Assembly (NCBI RefSeq): GCF_036785885.1
Contig: NC_092312.1
Coordinates: 21,036,001-21,100,000, forward strand
Source: Coffea arabica
Lineage: Eukaryota; Streptophyta; Magnoliopsida; Gentianales; Rubiaceae
DNA: 64,000 nucleotides
Reading direction: 5' to 3'
This document shows, piece after piece, positions 34,365 through 46,800 of the stretch. Position 1 is the first letter of the stretch; each line of letters starts with the position of its first letter. A model generated the notes under the pieces. The model saw only the letters and a list, made by a program, of their open reading frames with translations, was not told the origin of the DNA and searched no databases. The translations under genes and the position numbers were made by a program.

Positions 34365-36300
34365 CTAGTAATAGTTTACGTGCTTTGCATGTGATTATAA
34401 TATCCTAAAATGTATTATTCTTTGGATACTGAAATTTTTTTGTAAAATTTTGATCATCAACATCATAATATAATATTTTTATGTTATTTATTTTCTTTAG
34501 CTTGTTACTTTTAAGAATTTTATTAAATAGAAAGAGACAAAAAGCATTCCAATGTAGGTAATAAGTCCTTTAAGATCAAATTTTGAAATCATAAACCAAA
34601 CTTTTTTTATTTATAGTTTGAACTCTAACACATCAAATATTGATAATATCATGTTTTAGCAAAATTATTGTATATTCATGATTTTATTACATATAAACAA
34701 CAATCATTACAATTTTTTATAAACAAAGCAATATAGTTAAGTTAGAAAAATAAATATACATGCAATTTGAATTCTTTGTACTCTTTTTGTTGCTGTTTTT
34801 GTTAATAATGAAGTATAAATGATCTATCATGTAAAGTTTTCTTTTTGGGCTTATACATTCTGACAATTAAAATTTCATAAACAGAGATAATTGGATTTTT
34901 TCCACTTTTCTTTGCTTATTCATATTTTTTTAGCACAATCCAATGCAAAGCAAAAATGACAGGTCTACTTTCTCCGTATGAGCACAATCTTTTTGGTTTG
35001 AGTATAAGCGGTTCCGGAGATTATGGAATTGGAATGCTAATTGTGGGTAATTAACAATTTTAATCTCAATTTTTAGTATATTGGAGTGCTTTATTTTTTT
35101 CAACTGCTAGCTTATAATCTATAACTGCTACCATTATTATCAATTATCGAAATGCACTAAATCTATCTAGTTACAATTATCACCATAAATGAAAATTACT
35201 TAAGTTTAAAGCTTTTCGTTTCATAACCGCTATCATTATGCATTATTATTTCAATACAATAAATATAAATAATCATTAGAAAACAAGGGTATTTTGGACA
35301 TCATTGAAAACAATTAGATATCATTCTTCATTTTAAGTTTACTTTTATTATCATTCTTGTTTTATCATTGTAGATGACTTCTACAAGGTATGATAGATGG
35401 ACTTGGTTTGCTCAAAGCAATACAAATGAAGCATTACTAAACCACTGGGCCTTTGGCTCAGTGGCCACCACCTTCTTGGTGGGGTGGGAGGCAAGGGTTC
35501 CAAAAATGCCACATTTCAATGGCTTGTTTTCAAAAAATCCAGGCGGGTGTGCTGTGCATCCATCTGATCCGATGGTGGTTCAGTCCCCTCCGACTTATCC
35601 CTAGGTCTCCTTAGGCCCGCTTCCTTCCCCTTAGTATAGGATAAATTAGGTTTATCGTCTCCGGCAAAAAAAGAAGAAGAAGCATTACTATATTGCTGCC
35701 AACAACCGTGTTTGTTTTCCCTTGGACTTCAATGACCTAAATTGGGAATTCATTTATTTGGATGTTGTCTTTAGTATCATTTGAATTGTATTTCCAGCTT
35801 TTTGATTCATTGGATATTCAATTTATGTCATTTTATGAATAGTTTTCAGTTTTTTTCAGTTGCTCTTGTTTTGAGTGGTTGATATTAATAATAATAATGG
35901 TTTGTATGGTGTTATTGCAGATTTTCTTTTTACCAGTTCAATATTGCTATTTCAATTATAAAAGTGTCATAACTTTTTGTATATTGAAATTTCATTTGGC
36001 GCAACATGAAAATTCTCCCCCTTCTAAATTTCATCCTAGTAATGTTTCTCAAATCATTTCACTGTTTATAACTTTACAGAGATTTTTTTTCTAAACCAAT
36101 ATGGTATGATATAATACAATGACCTTAATAATCAACCATCATTTTCTGCTAAACCACCCACAATTAAGATTATATGAAACTTTTAACTACAATTTCTAAA
36201 GGACATAAATGAAATAACAAAAACTAAAATCATAATAATGTTTACACTAACACTCCAGAGTAAAGTACCAAAACTCATGGTACTTTTATGTTGAGTGTAT
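34365..36300 (-). mobile_element. 2-kb insertion in copy B intron 5, Helitron-like 3' end
   Basis: Absent from copy A, where the same intron is 411 bp. On the minus strand the lower edge reads ACATGCAAAGCACGT (an imperfect hairpin), then 12 bases later CTAG followed by T, the layout of a Helitron 3' terminus. At the other edge, AAAGTACC and GGTACTTT form an 8-bp stem, but a 5' TC next to A could not be placed. No Rep/helicase ORF. A SINE is nested at 35440-35678. The insertion is certain; the Helitron assignment is tentative. Confidence 0.45.
35440..35678 (+). mobile_element. tRNA-derived SINE with 12-bp target duplication
   Basis: Flanked by a perfect GAAGCATTACTA at 35428-35439 and 35679-35690. 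Starts with an A-box-like TTGGCTCAGTGG, has a B-box-like GGTTCAGTCCCC, and ends in an A-rich tail (GGCAAAAAAAGAAGAA). About 239 bp. Copies or fragments of the same family lie at 51796-52020 (minus) and 4736-4860. Confidence 0.85.
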
Positions 36301-38734
36301 CTATATATATATATATATGTATGTATGTATATTCATCCATGCATGTTAAATCATCTATACAATTTCATCTAACTAAAACATGGATCAAAATTAAAACATA
36401 TGCTCCATACATGAGTTGAAATTTCGGCTATCACTGTAAAAGAGAGTACCATATACACAACATACCATTTCTGCTGAAAGTATGCCACTAGATTTCACTC
36501 CTGCAAGCAAGAAAGAAAGAAGATCCACCCAATTCCGCACAAAAGGATCTTTTAGTCCCAACGAATCAATGATATCTGAGAAAGGTCTTAAAAGCTTAGT
36601 AGCACCGAAGGCTCCCCGAGGTCCTATTTGAACGAAGTATCGCAACAGAGAAGGTGCATATCTAGCCCCAGCTATAGAAAGAACACCCCAATCACCTCGA
36701 AGAGATAGAGGTGGCAGAGCCTTTGCAGCTACAGACAGTGAAAGTATTGCATCCTGTAAAAAATGCATTGGCATTTGAGACACAAAAATGGAAATCAAGA
36801 CCATCATAAGAATGTGTATAAAGCTATACCTCATATTTCAAATGAACCAGATTTATAACGCTAAATGTTGAGAGAAAGTACATTTAGGAAGGAGCATCAA
36901 TGACACTTACAAGAAGCTTTCCCCATTCTCTTGCAGCCTCTAGACCGGCAAGCTTCTCAAGGTCCTGCAGAAGAACATGATGTATTAAGCATCTTGCACC
37001 AAAAGAGACACTTAATACACAAATCATTGTTTGAACTTCAAAGGTTATAGTGCTTGATTTTGGAGGTGAAGCATAGATTATGTGTGTACAAAGGCAGACT
37101 TTTCCAAATGATCATCTTTAAAGTTGAAAAAGTCATCCAATCTGACAAGCTTGTGATAATGTGTAAATTTTTTGGAAAAATGAGTGACTGTGATATTAAG
37201 TTCGATCACATTCTAAGACAAAAACTGAGGATTTCAGTCTGGCCAAATCATGTTGGAAAATCTGGACAATCTGCATGTTTGAAAAAACTCGATAGAAGGA
37301 AGGTAGCTTCATTTTGACAATTCTAGAAACATGAAGTCCAAATTGAACAATAAATTCACCTTGAAGAACTCTGTTGTCCCAATGCATGACAAGAACCCAC
37401 CTTCAGGAATATATACCATCCCAGAGTCATAGGTTGCACAGGGAATTGACTCACCTAACGCATCAAGAACCTGCAAAAAATAATAATAATAATAATAATG
37501 TCAAGCTTGAGAGCGAAACAGAAATGCATTTTTCGAGAAATTTAATTGCTCATTCAATATAGTATATTCTTCCTGAGCAGTGGAAAGCCAATAAAGCATA
37601 ACCAACGCAAGTCATAACCAACGCAAGTAATAGAGTCATCTAGATGTTGTTTGCGATCTCACAGACACTTTTGCTTTTTGCTGGTTTTTTTTTTTTTTGG
37701 TGGGTGGGGTGGCTGCATCTCTCCAGCTCTCCATACCATGCCTACACTAACCCACAGCTTTAGTTGAAATACTCAAAATTAAGCACATGGCCCCCTAAAC
37801 TCTCCTGGACTTGTCACAGAATTAACGATCAAGAAGCTAATGATCTACAACCTTCTAACTGGCTGAAGTCCCGAGGGACAAAAGGGAACACTTATCAGAC
37901 ATCCTATTGGTGATTGGTGAAGGAGATACGATGAAAGTAAAATTATTGTTGGAAACGAAAGAAACAATTACCTGTGCCAGAGGATTGGCCTGTGGACCTC
38001 TTGACTGAAATCCAGAAAAAAGAGAAGGGCCGGAGTCAAATTTGTAGCCTTTGATCTCGAAAGAATGAGCAGCGCCCCCAGGCAAATCATGGCTTTCCAA
38101 AACAAGAACATCTTGGCCATATCTGGCCAGAAGTCCAGCACAGCATAACCCACCAATACCACTACCAATAACCACAACATCTGCCTCTGCCTTGCCTGCA
38201 CATCATTCAGCAACCATATTAACACATAATTACCCCCTCATTTTTACACCCAAATAAAAAGGAGAGGGGTGGGGGGACGTTGGAAAAAAACTCCATTATG
38301 TACTATGCTACTGCATTTCGTCTAGTTTAATAGTGCCTCTGGAAGAGGGATAGAGAGAGGACCTGAAAGAGTTTGAGTGGATCATTTAGAGCAGTGGATG
38401 AAGAGGGATAGCCATTGGAACTAGTTGACTTGGGAGAAGAGGAACTTGTTGGCGCCAAAGAAAAGGGCCTTTTTCTATAAATATTGGTATTGGGTAGCCG
38501 AGTGGATTTTAAACAAGGGGTGATAGGTTGGGGTTGAATTCGATAAGGGAGCTTCAACGAAACTGAAATGCCACCCACCATTGTTCTTCAATACTAGAAA
38601 GGAATGTAAGAGCAATTCTGTATGTAATTCAATCTCGACTCTTGCTAACTTTAAAAATGGGTGCAAGAAGAAGACCACAGAAGCGTCGAGTAACGACAGA
38701 TCAGCGCTGAAGTGCCCACTTTTTAAACAAACAA

Positions 38735-39812
38735 GGGATAGTTTCAGAAACCTCCCTTGAGGTTTCCAGCAATTACAGCGAGCTCCCCTCAAGTTTCAAA
38801 AATTACATCTACCTCCCTCACTTTTAAGGTTTATGTAACGGTATAGACCCAATAGCCTATAATTTTTCACAAATATCCTAAACTACCCTTCTTCTAAAAA
38901 ACAAGACAAAACAAAACAAAATTTTAATCTTTAACTTCTTGTACATGGCATACTCATTAAAGCAAATAGAGTCCAGTCAATCTAATTCATCTCAAAATTC
39001 ATTACTTGCTAATTCTTGCCTAATGCAACTCACTACCACCACTACCAACACTAACCCAAAAAGTGCCCCTATGTCTTAAGAACATAATTCATCATTACTC
39101 TAGAACGGTTAAAAATAGAGACAAAATTTTACCTTTATAGTAAAATCACAATCAATAGGTAAATAAAAAAGAAAACCAATGAGTTTTTTAATTGCTAGAC
39201 TTTGTTGGTTAACAAACATAAAAGTCAATTCTTTATTTTCCAACTCTCAATTTCATTTTTTTCCCTTTATCACTGCCACCTTCTTCCCATAGTTTGACAA
39301 TAAAATTCACAGTCTGTACCTTGTTAATTTGATAACTTCAATTGGCTAACATTTGTAAAGAGTAAAACTATTGAAAAAACAAAAACAAAAGAAAGGGTCT
39401 AAAATTTTTATAGTAGAAAAAAGATAGAAAGACAAAAAAAGTATAGGTAAGTTTTGAATATGATAAAAAAAATTGATAGTGATTTGGTTGGTAACAATGA
39501 TATGCGGTATTTGGTGAGAGGGAGAAACTGTTGTAAGAGAAAATAAGAGAAGAGTATGAAAGAAGGAGGGAGGGAGTGAGGAAGAGATGAAAATTAGAAA
39601 ATTGATGGAGATTGATCTTTGAGATTAGGAAATTGTAAGTAGAATAATAAGAAATATTTTTTGACTTCAAATATCCCTTTATGAATTAACTATTAAGTCG
39701 AAGACATTTTAGTCATTTGATTGGACCAAGGGAGGTTTATGTAATTATTGAAACCTCGGAAAAGTTGAGTGAAATTGTCAGAAATCTTAAAGGAGGTTTC
39801 TGAAATTATCCC
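38735..39812. mobile_element. MULE-type TIR element upstream of copy B
   Basis: Ends GGGATAGTTTCAGAAACCTC and GAGGTTTCTGAAATTATCCC; inverted repeats of about 80 bp. Flanks AACAAACAA and AACAAAACAA look like a target duplication with one slipped A. The same terminal sequence occurs on the fold-back element at 4996-6598. Interior AT-rich, no transposase. It sits 154 bp upstream of the copy B ATG, and copy A's matching flank (about 29760-29780) lacks it. Confidence 0.8.
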
Positions 39813-40460
39813 AACAAAACAACGGGATCAGAAATTCAATGTGTCTGTCAATCACAGACGAATTATGTTGATTCATTCAAATCGAATTTGGATATGCAAT
39901 AAATTTTGAATGAATTTAAATGATAACTAAATTAAACTTATTTAATTAGTGGAGAGTAAGTTGAGTCGATTCACCCATTTATACTAATTTAAAAATTATT
40001 ATATATTTAAGTCCAATTTAGTACGTATTAAGCAAATAAATTTAAATTTTCTATCAATCTAATAATAATAAAATGTCTTTATTTCTTGTAAACTTACATA
40101 CAAAAAAATTTTTAAAAAATAAAATTTTTAAGTGAATCATGAATAAATAATTAGATATATTCATACTTATTTATTAAAGTAATATAAATATATTAACTAA
40201 TTTATTAAATAAATATAAATGAGTTGAGCCAATTATATCAATCCCACCCAGCCATTTTTGACACCCCATATCGTTGCCAAAAATGCATAGTTGAGAGCAA
40301 ATGCTCGCGCCTATCCCAAAGAACTGGTGGGTCCTAAAAGTTGCAATTTTGGTGTTTAATTGATTATTTGATTGATGTGCAAGCCCCAACCACTATGAAA
40401 CGATTGCCTAAAAAAGGTCAAGTATTTTTGGGTCCGAAAAGTCTTCGGTCAAGAAGTGCC
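39813..40460. other. AT-rich spacer
   Basis: No gene seen. It ends with the left copy of a 24-bp direct repeat (about 40436-40459) whose partner is at about 41461-41484. Confidence 0.5.
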
Positions 40461-40463
40461 GCC

Positions 40464-41450
40464 CTAAAATTTAAGGTGGAGTTTGATTCGCGCCTTGAAA
40501 TCGAATTGAAATTTGAGATTATTTATTTTTGATTTAAAATATAGTCAATTATTCTAATATATTTGTTTGGTTTAGCATCAGAAATATATATCATTACTAT
40601 AATTGATGTTTAATTTGTTAACTCTTTGGAAATGGGATATAAGAAATTTTCACTAATTAAATGTATTAGTATAAATATATTAGTAAATTTAGTATAACTA
40701 ATTAATAATTTTTATTAGTAAACATGTATAATTATTAGTATAGTTGATAATATCAATTACATTACATATACTAATATATATTAAATAATACATATAACTA
40801 ATAATATCATTATTATAAGTTTATAACTAATTAAATTAAATATTATATATGTAATTAAATATAATTATATAAGTATTATAATATAAATATATCATTATAA
40901 TTATATAATATATATAAATATTAATTATACTAATATATTATATAATTATAATGTATATTATATATTAAATATAATTATTATTATATATTCTTATATTTAT
41001 AACAATAAATATAATTATAATTGTATAATATATTATTATATACACATATATATTATAATTATATGCACATATAATATACATTTTTAAATAATATAAATAT
41101 ATTATTATATAATATTAATAATATTATAATATATATTATATAAATATATTTATATTTATTATTATAAATATATTATATAATTATACTAAATTTATAATAA
41201 AATATATAATTAATATATATTTTATATATAATTATATATATATTTTTTAACGGGTAACAAGACAAGCCCAATTTCTAAATGGGAATCAAACTTGGATTTT
41301 GTCCAAACCCTCCAGGTTACTAGAGAATTGGGAAACCCCAAAATTTTAAATATAATTTCAAATTTTCAATTCTGTAATGATAATCTAAATAATAATTATG
41401 AAATTTATTCCAATTCTTCATTCAAAACCCTCTAACCAAACGCCACCTAA
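40464..41450. mobile_element. AT-rich TIR element (hAT-type ends)
   Basis: Left end AAGGTGGAGTTTGATTCG and right end the inverse of AGGTGGCGTTTGGTTAG; the interior is about 1 kb of nearly pure A/T words (TATAATATA, TATTATA). No ORF. The flanking copies of GGGTCCGAAAAGTCTTCGG suggest a local duplication rather than a simple target duplication. Boundaries are approximate. Confidence 0.5.
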
Positions 41451-41612
41451 GTATTACTATTGGGTCCGAAAAGTCTTCGGTCAAGACTTGCATCAATTCG
41501 TTTGTTGGAAGAAAAAAAAGACTCGCATCAATTCATGGATAAGCGCACGCATCAACCATCATTTCTTGAAATGGTTGCCTGCCTTGCTTGTCTTCGCGCT
41601 CTAAGTTTAGTA

Positions 41613-42049
41613 CTCCCTCCGTCCTACTTTGATAGTTCTATTTTTCTTTTTCGTCTGTACCAAATTGTAGTCCACTTTTTAATTAAAAAATATAATTGTA
41701 TTTTAATTTTTCTAAAATATTCTTATCCAATGTAAGTTATTGTTACTATAAACCTACCACATTTAATGCATTTAGATTTTCAAGCTTATTTATATCAGAA
41801 GGAAAACAAACTATGTCATCATTGGCTGCAAACCATAAGTGAAAATTTTCAAAACCATCCATATTCCCACAATATTTCTAATGAAACTCCAACAAAAGAA
41901 TATTTTAAATTCCCATAAAATTGTACTCTAATTAATGTGAGGGTATTTTAGAAAAATAGATGTCTAAATTAATTGTTCTAACAAAATTAACTACTTTTTC
42001 TTAAATCGTGTGAAAAAAAATCAGGACTATCAAAGTGAAATGGAGGGAG
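41613..42049. mobile_element. Stowaway-like (Tc1/mariner) MITE
   Basis: Ends CTCCCTCCGTCCTACTTTGA and its inverse TCAAAGTGAAATGGAGGGAG, flanked by TA at 41611-41612 and 42050-42051. This is the classic Stowaway signature. 437 bp, no ORF. Confidence 0.85.
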
Positions 42050-42461
42050 TAACTTGAGTAAGCCATATGCCAACCAACCAAATAAATATCGGACCCCGCT
42101 ACCATGTTTTGCCCATCCAATGTCTGTCCACCTGTTGTGGTAGCATACACTATACTAAACAAAACGAAGGGAAAGATGGAAAATGAAAATGAATTTTATT
42201 CTTCTTAAGTTGGGCACTGTTGTTAGGTAACAAGCAAAATGGACTGTAGTACCGAGAAAAGAAAAGCGTCAAACTTCGCTTACGTAATTGCCAACTGAAG
42301 CAAAGAATATCAATTACAAAGACGGTACACCTTAAGGAATTTCTGTTTGATTATACGTTGGGAGATCATCACAGATGCATGAAACCTAGCGAGGGAGGTT
42401 AGTTCAGGTCCTTCACCATGCTGCTATTAATGATTCTTTTCCTTATATGCTTTATCTGGCT

Positions 42462-42611
42462 AAGGTTGTGATTGGATTGCATTTTTCGTAATTTTTCATG
42501 AAAAAATTACTGTAGCGATTTGATGTATGTGAAAGAAAATGATAATAGAAAAATATGATCACGGAAAACAACGTAATTTTTTGACGAAAAGTTACAATCC
42601 AAACAAGGCTT
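42462..42611. mobile_element. Short TIR MITE
   Basis: Left AAGGTTGTGATTGGATTG; right end is the inverse of AAGCCTTGTTTGGATTG. Interior includes ATTACTGTAGCGATTTGATG and TATGTGAAAGAAAATGATAA. About 150 bp. Confidence 0.55.
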
Positions 42612-42935
42612 AAATTTCAATAACATATGCCATGATCCAGCCAAATTTGCAAAATATGAGCACCAATATAACCCTTTTTTTTTTGTGTGTCAAACATAGC
42701 GCCAGAATAACTCGGTAAAGAACTTCTGCCAAAACCCAATTCCATTTCTCCACTACACTCAAAAGACCCTCGGAATCACAACAAAAACTTCTGAGTACAT
42801 AATTCCAGACTAAAGGCCTTCTTTTACAATGCCAGTTACCATTCAGCCGAGCACTGCTATTTAGTAGTATATTAACATATACTTTATATATATATATATT
42901 CACCACTAATGCCACAGGACATACTATTGGAGAAG

Positions 42936-42968
<33 letters not shown>

Positions 42969-43833
42969 GCGTTGTGGGGGGGGGGGGGGGGGAAATGGAG
43001 GCAGTACACACCATCTAATATCTGTATTTACAGTTCAGCGAAAAGAAACCGCCCACTATAAGTTAAAATGTCTCGACTTCTATCCCAGTCAATGGCAAGG
43101 AGTTCACCCATGGCTCCAACCGACAGTATAACCCCGCCAAGCCATTACTTGGATGAAAACTGGTGCTGAAATAGGCGATAATAGTGACTATTTCTCTTCC
43201 TCCTTTCTCCTAGTTTCGATCAATTTCAATTAGGTAGGATCAGAATTTCTTCCTCGCAATGAACAGTAAATAAACCAGTATATGCAACCTTCTGACAAAC
43301 TGAGGTCTTTCGTAAGGCCTTCTGAGATGAACCCATGCTCTGCTCCTGAAAACTCTGTTCACACACGATCTTCACTTTCCCAAAAGAGAGCTCCAACCCA
43401 CAAGGGGATGTATATTCAGTATGGTAATTGACCAAGCATTTTCACTGCAGAAACATCCACCAACAAATACTAAGATATGATTGCAAAAAATCAGCATTCA
43501 TTCTAAAGAATCAGCTCAATTTACTCGAGGGATGGGTAATACGAAAACCCGATGCTTATGTGGTTCCTAATTCCATTATCTTAATTTTTTAATTTTAATC
43601 CTAGAAAAGATAAAGGGTGATGCTCTTTGAAAAATGAGGAGGGGGCTTTAGATGGGGGCCATTGTACATGATCTTAAAATGCTAGTAAAATTTTACCACC
43701 CAGTAGCTATGACAATCAACAGCATAATAGCTGTAGAACAATTGATTCACACAGAAAAACAATACCTATCAACAGAAAAAAAAAATGCCACTTCAATTGC
43801 TTAAGAAATGATTGAAGGCTTACCACATAACAA
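42612..43833 (-). other. 3' flank and probable long 3' UTR of UPF3
   Basis: Follows the UPF3 stop at 43834-43836. Less AT-rich than the spacer beyond it, no coding gene seen. Contains (CA)n(TA)n at 42938-42968 and a poly-G run at about 42974-42991. Plant UPF3 transcripts are reported to be NMD-sensitive through a long 3' UTR, which would fit, but the transcript end is not visible here. Confidence 0.4.
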
Positions 43834-46800
43834 CTAAGAACCACTGCTCGACTTTTGAACCCAGACTTGTTTCTGCATCAAACCATATTCAGCAAATTTT
43901 AGTAATGAAAAGCACACGAGAGAGAGAGAGAGACAGAACTCAATATACAGTACCTCATGGGAACCAAAGCCAGAAGAACCACCTCTTCTTAATGGTTTAC
44001 CATCCACAAGTGAAGAACCATCGGAATCCTTCACGTGTGCAGATCCACGGCGACCCCCATGTCTATAAGATCCTATATTACTCACAGAAAAATGAGCGCA
44101 CAAGAAAATTATGCATTTGTAAATCTTGAGCACATTTGTTAAAATAGCATGCAATGATTGTCAATGATCCGGATTCAAAACTAACCATTATCCGTAGAAG
44201 ATTGACTACCACGACCGCTTCCACCATGTCTGAACTCTCCTCCACGTGCACTCGACATGTCACTTTTCATCTCAAGTTGAGTACCTAAACAACAGATGGA
44301 TTTCAGAATTTTACTCAAAACAAGGAGTAAAATGCAAAACTGGCTACCCAAGGTAAACTTGAAAGTCTGTTCCCAGACCAGAAAGAAGAATCCAAAAATT
44401 TCCACCAAGATTTAGCAATATCAAGTTAGAACATCTCAACATATTAATTCGAAAGATAACTATACCTTCAGTAGCATCCACTGCTGATTGAGAAGCAGAT
44501 GATGATAAGGACTCATCACTGGTATGTGAACCATCTGAGCGCCGAAGAGGAGTCCAAACAACACGGTCAGGTCTATCCTTATTCCTCGTGCGTTTTTCCT
44601 GCTTCTCGCTGTGGATGTTATGTATATCATTAGGGACCTTATCATCTGAAGCTACATTCGCATCCTTCTGAAGCAATTGCACACTCGGTGGGCGAGGAGG
44701 TCTTTTGTCCCTTTCCAAGTTCACGGTCTGGTTTTGCTGGTCAGACCGAACCGAAGAAGGCTGATTCTGGCGATTATCCTTAAGTAATATGCTTCTGATG
44801 ATCTTTCCACTAGCCTCACGTCTCTGGTTCTGTTTCAGAGCAGAGCTAGGAGGATTCTTAAAAGGAGACGCCGTACTTTGTTGCACTGGTGAACCACCAG
44901 ACATCTACAGAAGCAATAAAAGGAAATCAACTCCCTTTTACATTGCAGAAGCAAACAGTTAAAAATTTTTACAAATGCAGAAAGTGCCTTTAATTTATCA
45001 TAGTTTTCATGCAAGAACACCAGAGAAGTTTCTCGGTTTAAATTCCTACCAAGATATAATATAATACTTGTACAAGACATTGGAATCTGAAGCTAGCAGT
45101 CATCTTCAAATGGAACGCCAGTATTAGTTTAATTTGCCCTTTTGCAGAGTGCAACACAGAGCAAGCTAAATCTCAGTCCAACAATATTTGGGGACACTGG
45201 AGTCTAAAATTTTACAAGCAGCTTAATGTCCAAATTTGATGGTTACTTACCCATAGAGACCGAGCTCAATTTTTCTTAATTCCCCAGCCTCACCACTCTT
45301 ATAAAACTCCAGAATGCATCTTTATTCAAATACTCCCACTTAACCATAATTGACTTATTAACAACCTCTGCACTGTTGTTCTACTCCAGAGTCAAATAGA
45401 TATCCCAAAATCAACAAAGCTGAGATAAATAAGGATTTGACTACAAATTTGCTATTTTACTCGCAAGACATGTGACTTACATGAGGAATTTCCTTTTCTT
45501 TTCCTTTCAAAAGCAAAATTTTCTTCTTCCCAGAGTCGGTTGGCCCAGAATCTCCTGAAACACATTAGATAGTGGTGGCATGGAACTTTTGCTCTATAAA
45601 TAACTACATAGACCATGTAACAAGAACATAAAGCACAAACCAACAGATCAGAATTACCACATTAGTAGCCTACAAAGACGGGATAAAAATCCATTAAAGT
45701 TCAACCAAAGCCAATTCAACTGGAAAACTATAAATCCATAGAAAATGCTGTTTTCTAGCCTTTTTCAATTTAAAGACAAGCTAAAAGTAGCAAGTCAATA
45801 GCGAATTAAAACCCTTCAAAACAGCTTTTGAGCTGAAAGAGCGATAATCAACTTATCCAATGCAACTGAGCACAAACCTTTGAAGCTCTGAAATTTCAGG
45901 CAGGAAACAGCCTACCAAATAGAAGCTTAAAAGCTAGCAGTAATGCCAAACAAAATCAACATGAATCAATTTTTAAACATACCACTTTCCTCTTCAAGTT
46001 CCCCATTCCCACATGCAGCAGCAGAAGTAACGGATTTGTCAGATAGATGCTGATCATCTTGTTTTGGAACCAGAATATATGTAGATTTGTCTTTTCCACT
46101 TGTGGCCTTTGCATTGTCCCTTAGTATGTACTGTTGACAGGGACCAAAATGAGATTTCTTGACAATTATACAAACCAACCGACACAATATTCAGACTACA
46201 AAAGTGGTTACTTCAATTTCAAAATATAAATAAATAAATAATTTTGGCACTATTTAACATGATGATGATGACACCACCACGACAAGATATCCAAATACTA
46301 AAGATGAAAAAGAAACTGCATGATAAAACAGAAATGGTAAAGCAAGAAAAAGGCAATGACCAAGCAAAGCTAGCCAGCCAACCGAGCGCTTCGCAAAAAG
46401 AACAATCACTAATATCAATGTACTGCACATCTTTTACTGCAACTAACTAACTAATCCAATACAAGAAATGTTTAATGGTAAAAAGAAAAACAGACATAAC
46501 ACGAACTACATTAAACATAAACATCTCATAACAAATACTTGACTAAATCAAAATAATCTAATGCATCTTCATACATAACAAAAAATACCACAGATAAAAG
46601 GAAAAGAGCTACACAGCAAACATGTCCACCATCCCCATTTTTAAGCAGGTAAAAGTAAAATAGCCCAAAACAAGCAAAGTAATGCAATTTGACCATCTCA
46701 ATACTAGGAATACTATTTTTGTGCTTGGACACCAATGCTTAGACAAGAAACTAGAGAGGAAAGCAAGAGAGAGAGAGAGAGAGAGAGATGGCAATAAGCC

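Larger units (their letters stand above)
31642..38581 (-). pseudogene. Carotenoid isomerase-like oxidoreductase, tandem copy B (pseudogene)
   Basis: All nine exons of copy A are recognisable: 38581-38363, 38195-37972, 37470-37360, 36964-36911, 36753-36466, 34061-33870, 33790-33632, 32643-32407, 31955-31642. Lesions: (1) a 1-nt loss just before the exon 1 donor makes exon 1 219 nt rather than 223 (net with other changes) and puts exon 2 out of frame, leading to a stop early in exon 3; (2) a 1-nt loss in exon 9 destroys the C-terminal FAD motif after GDSTFPGMGV; (3) exon 7 has a GC donor where copy A has GT; (4) exon 3 carries Trp to Gly and other radical changes. Intron 5 has a 2-kb insertion. 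Most internal exons are still open, so inactivation is recent; a partial transcript could still exist. Confidence 0.88.

Noticed and set aside
39368-39670. 100-codon minus-strand frame inside the MULE upstream of copy B
   Set aside because: Low-complexity Phe/Ser/Tyr translation of an A-rich strand; not transposase-like.
42610-43014. 134-codon minus-strand frame near the UPF3 3' end
   Set aside because: Runs through poly-G, CA and TA microsatellites; most likely UTR or flank.
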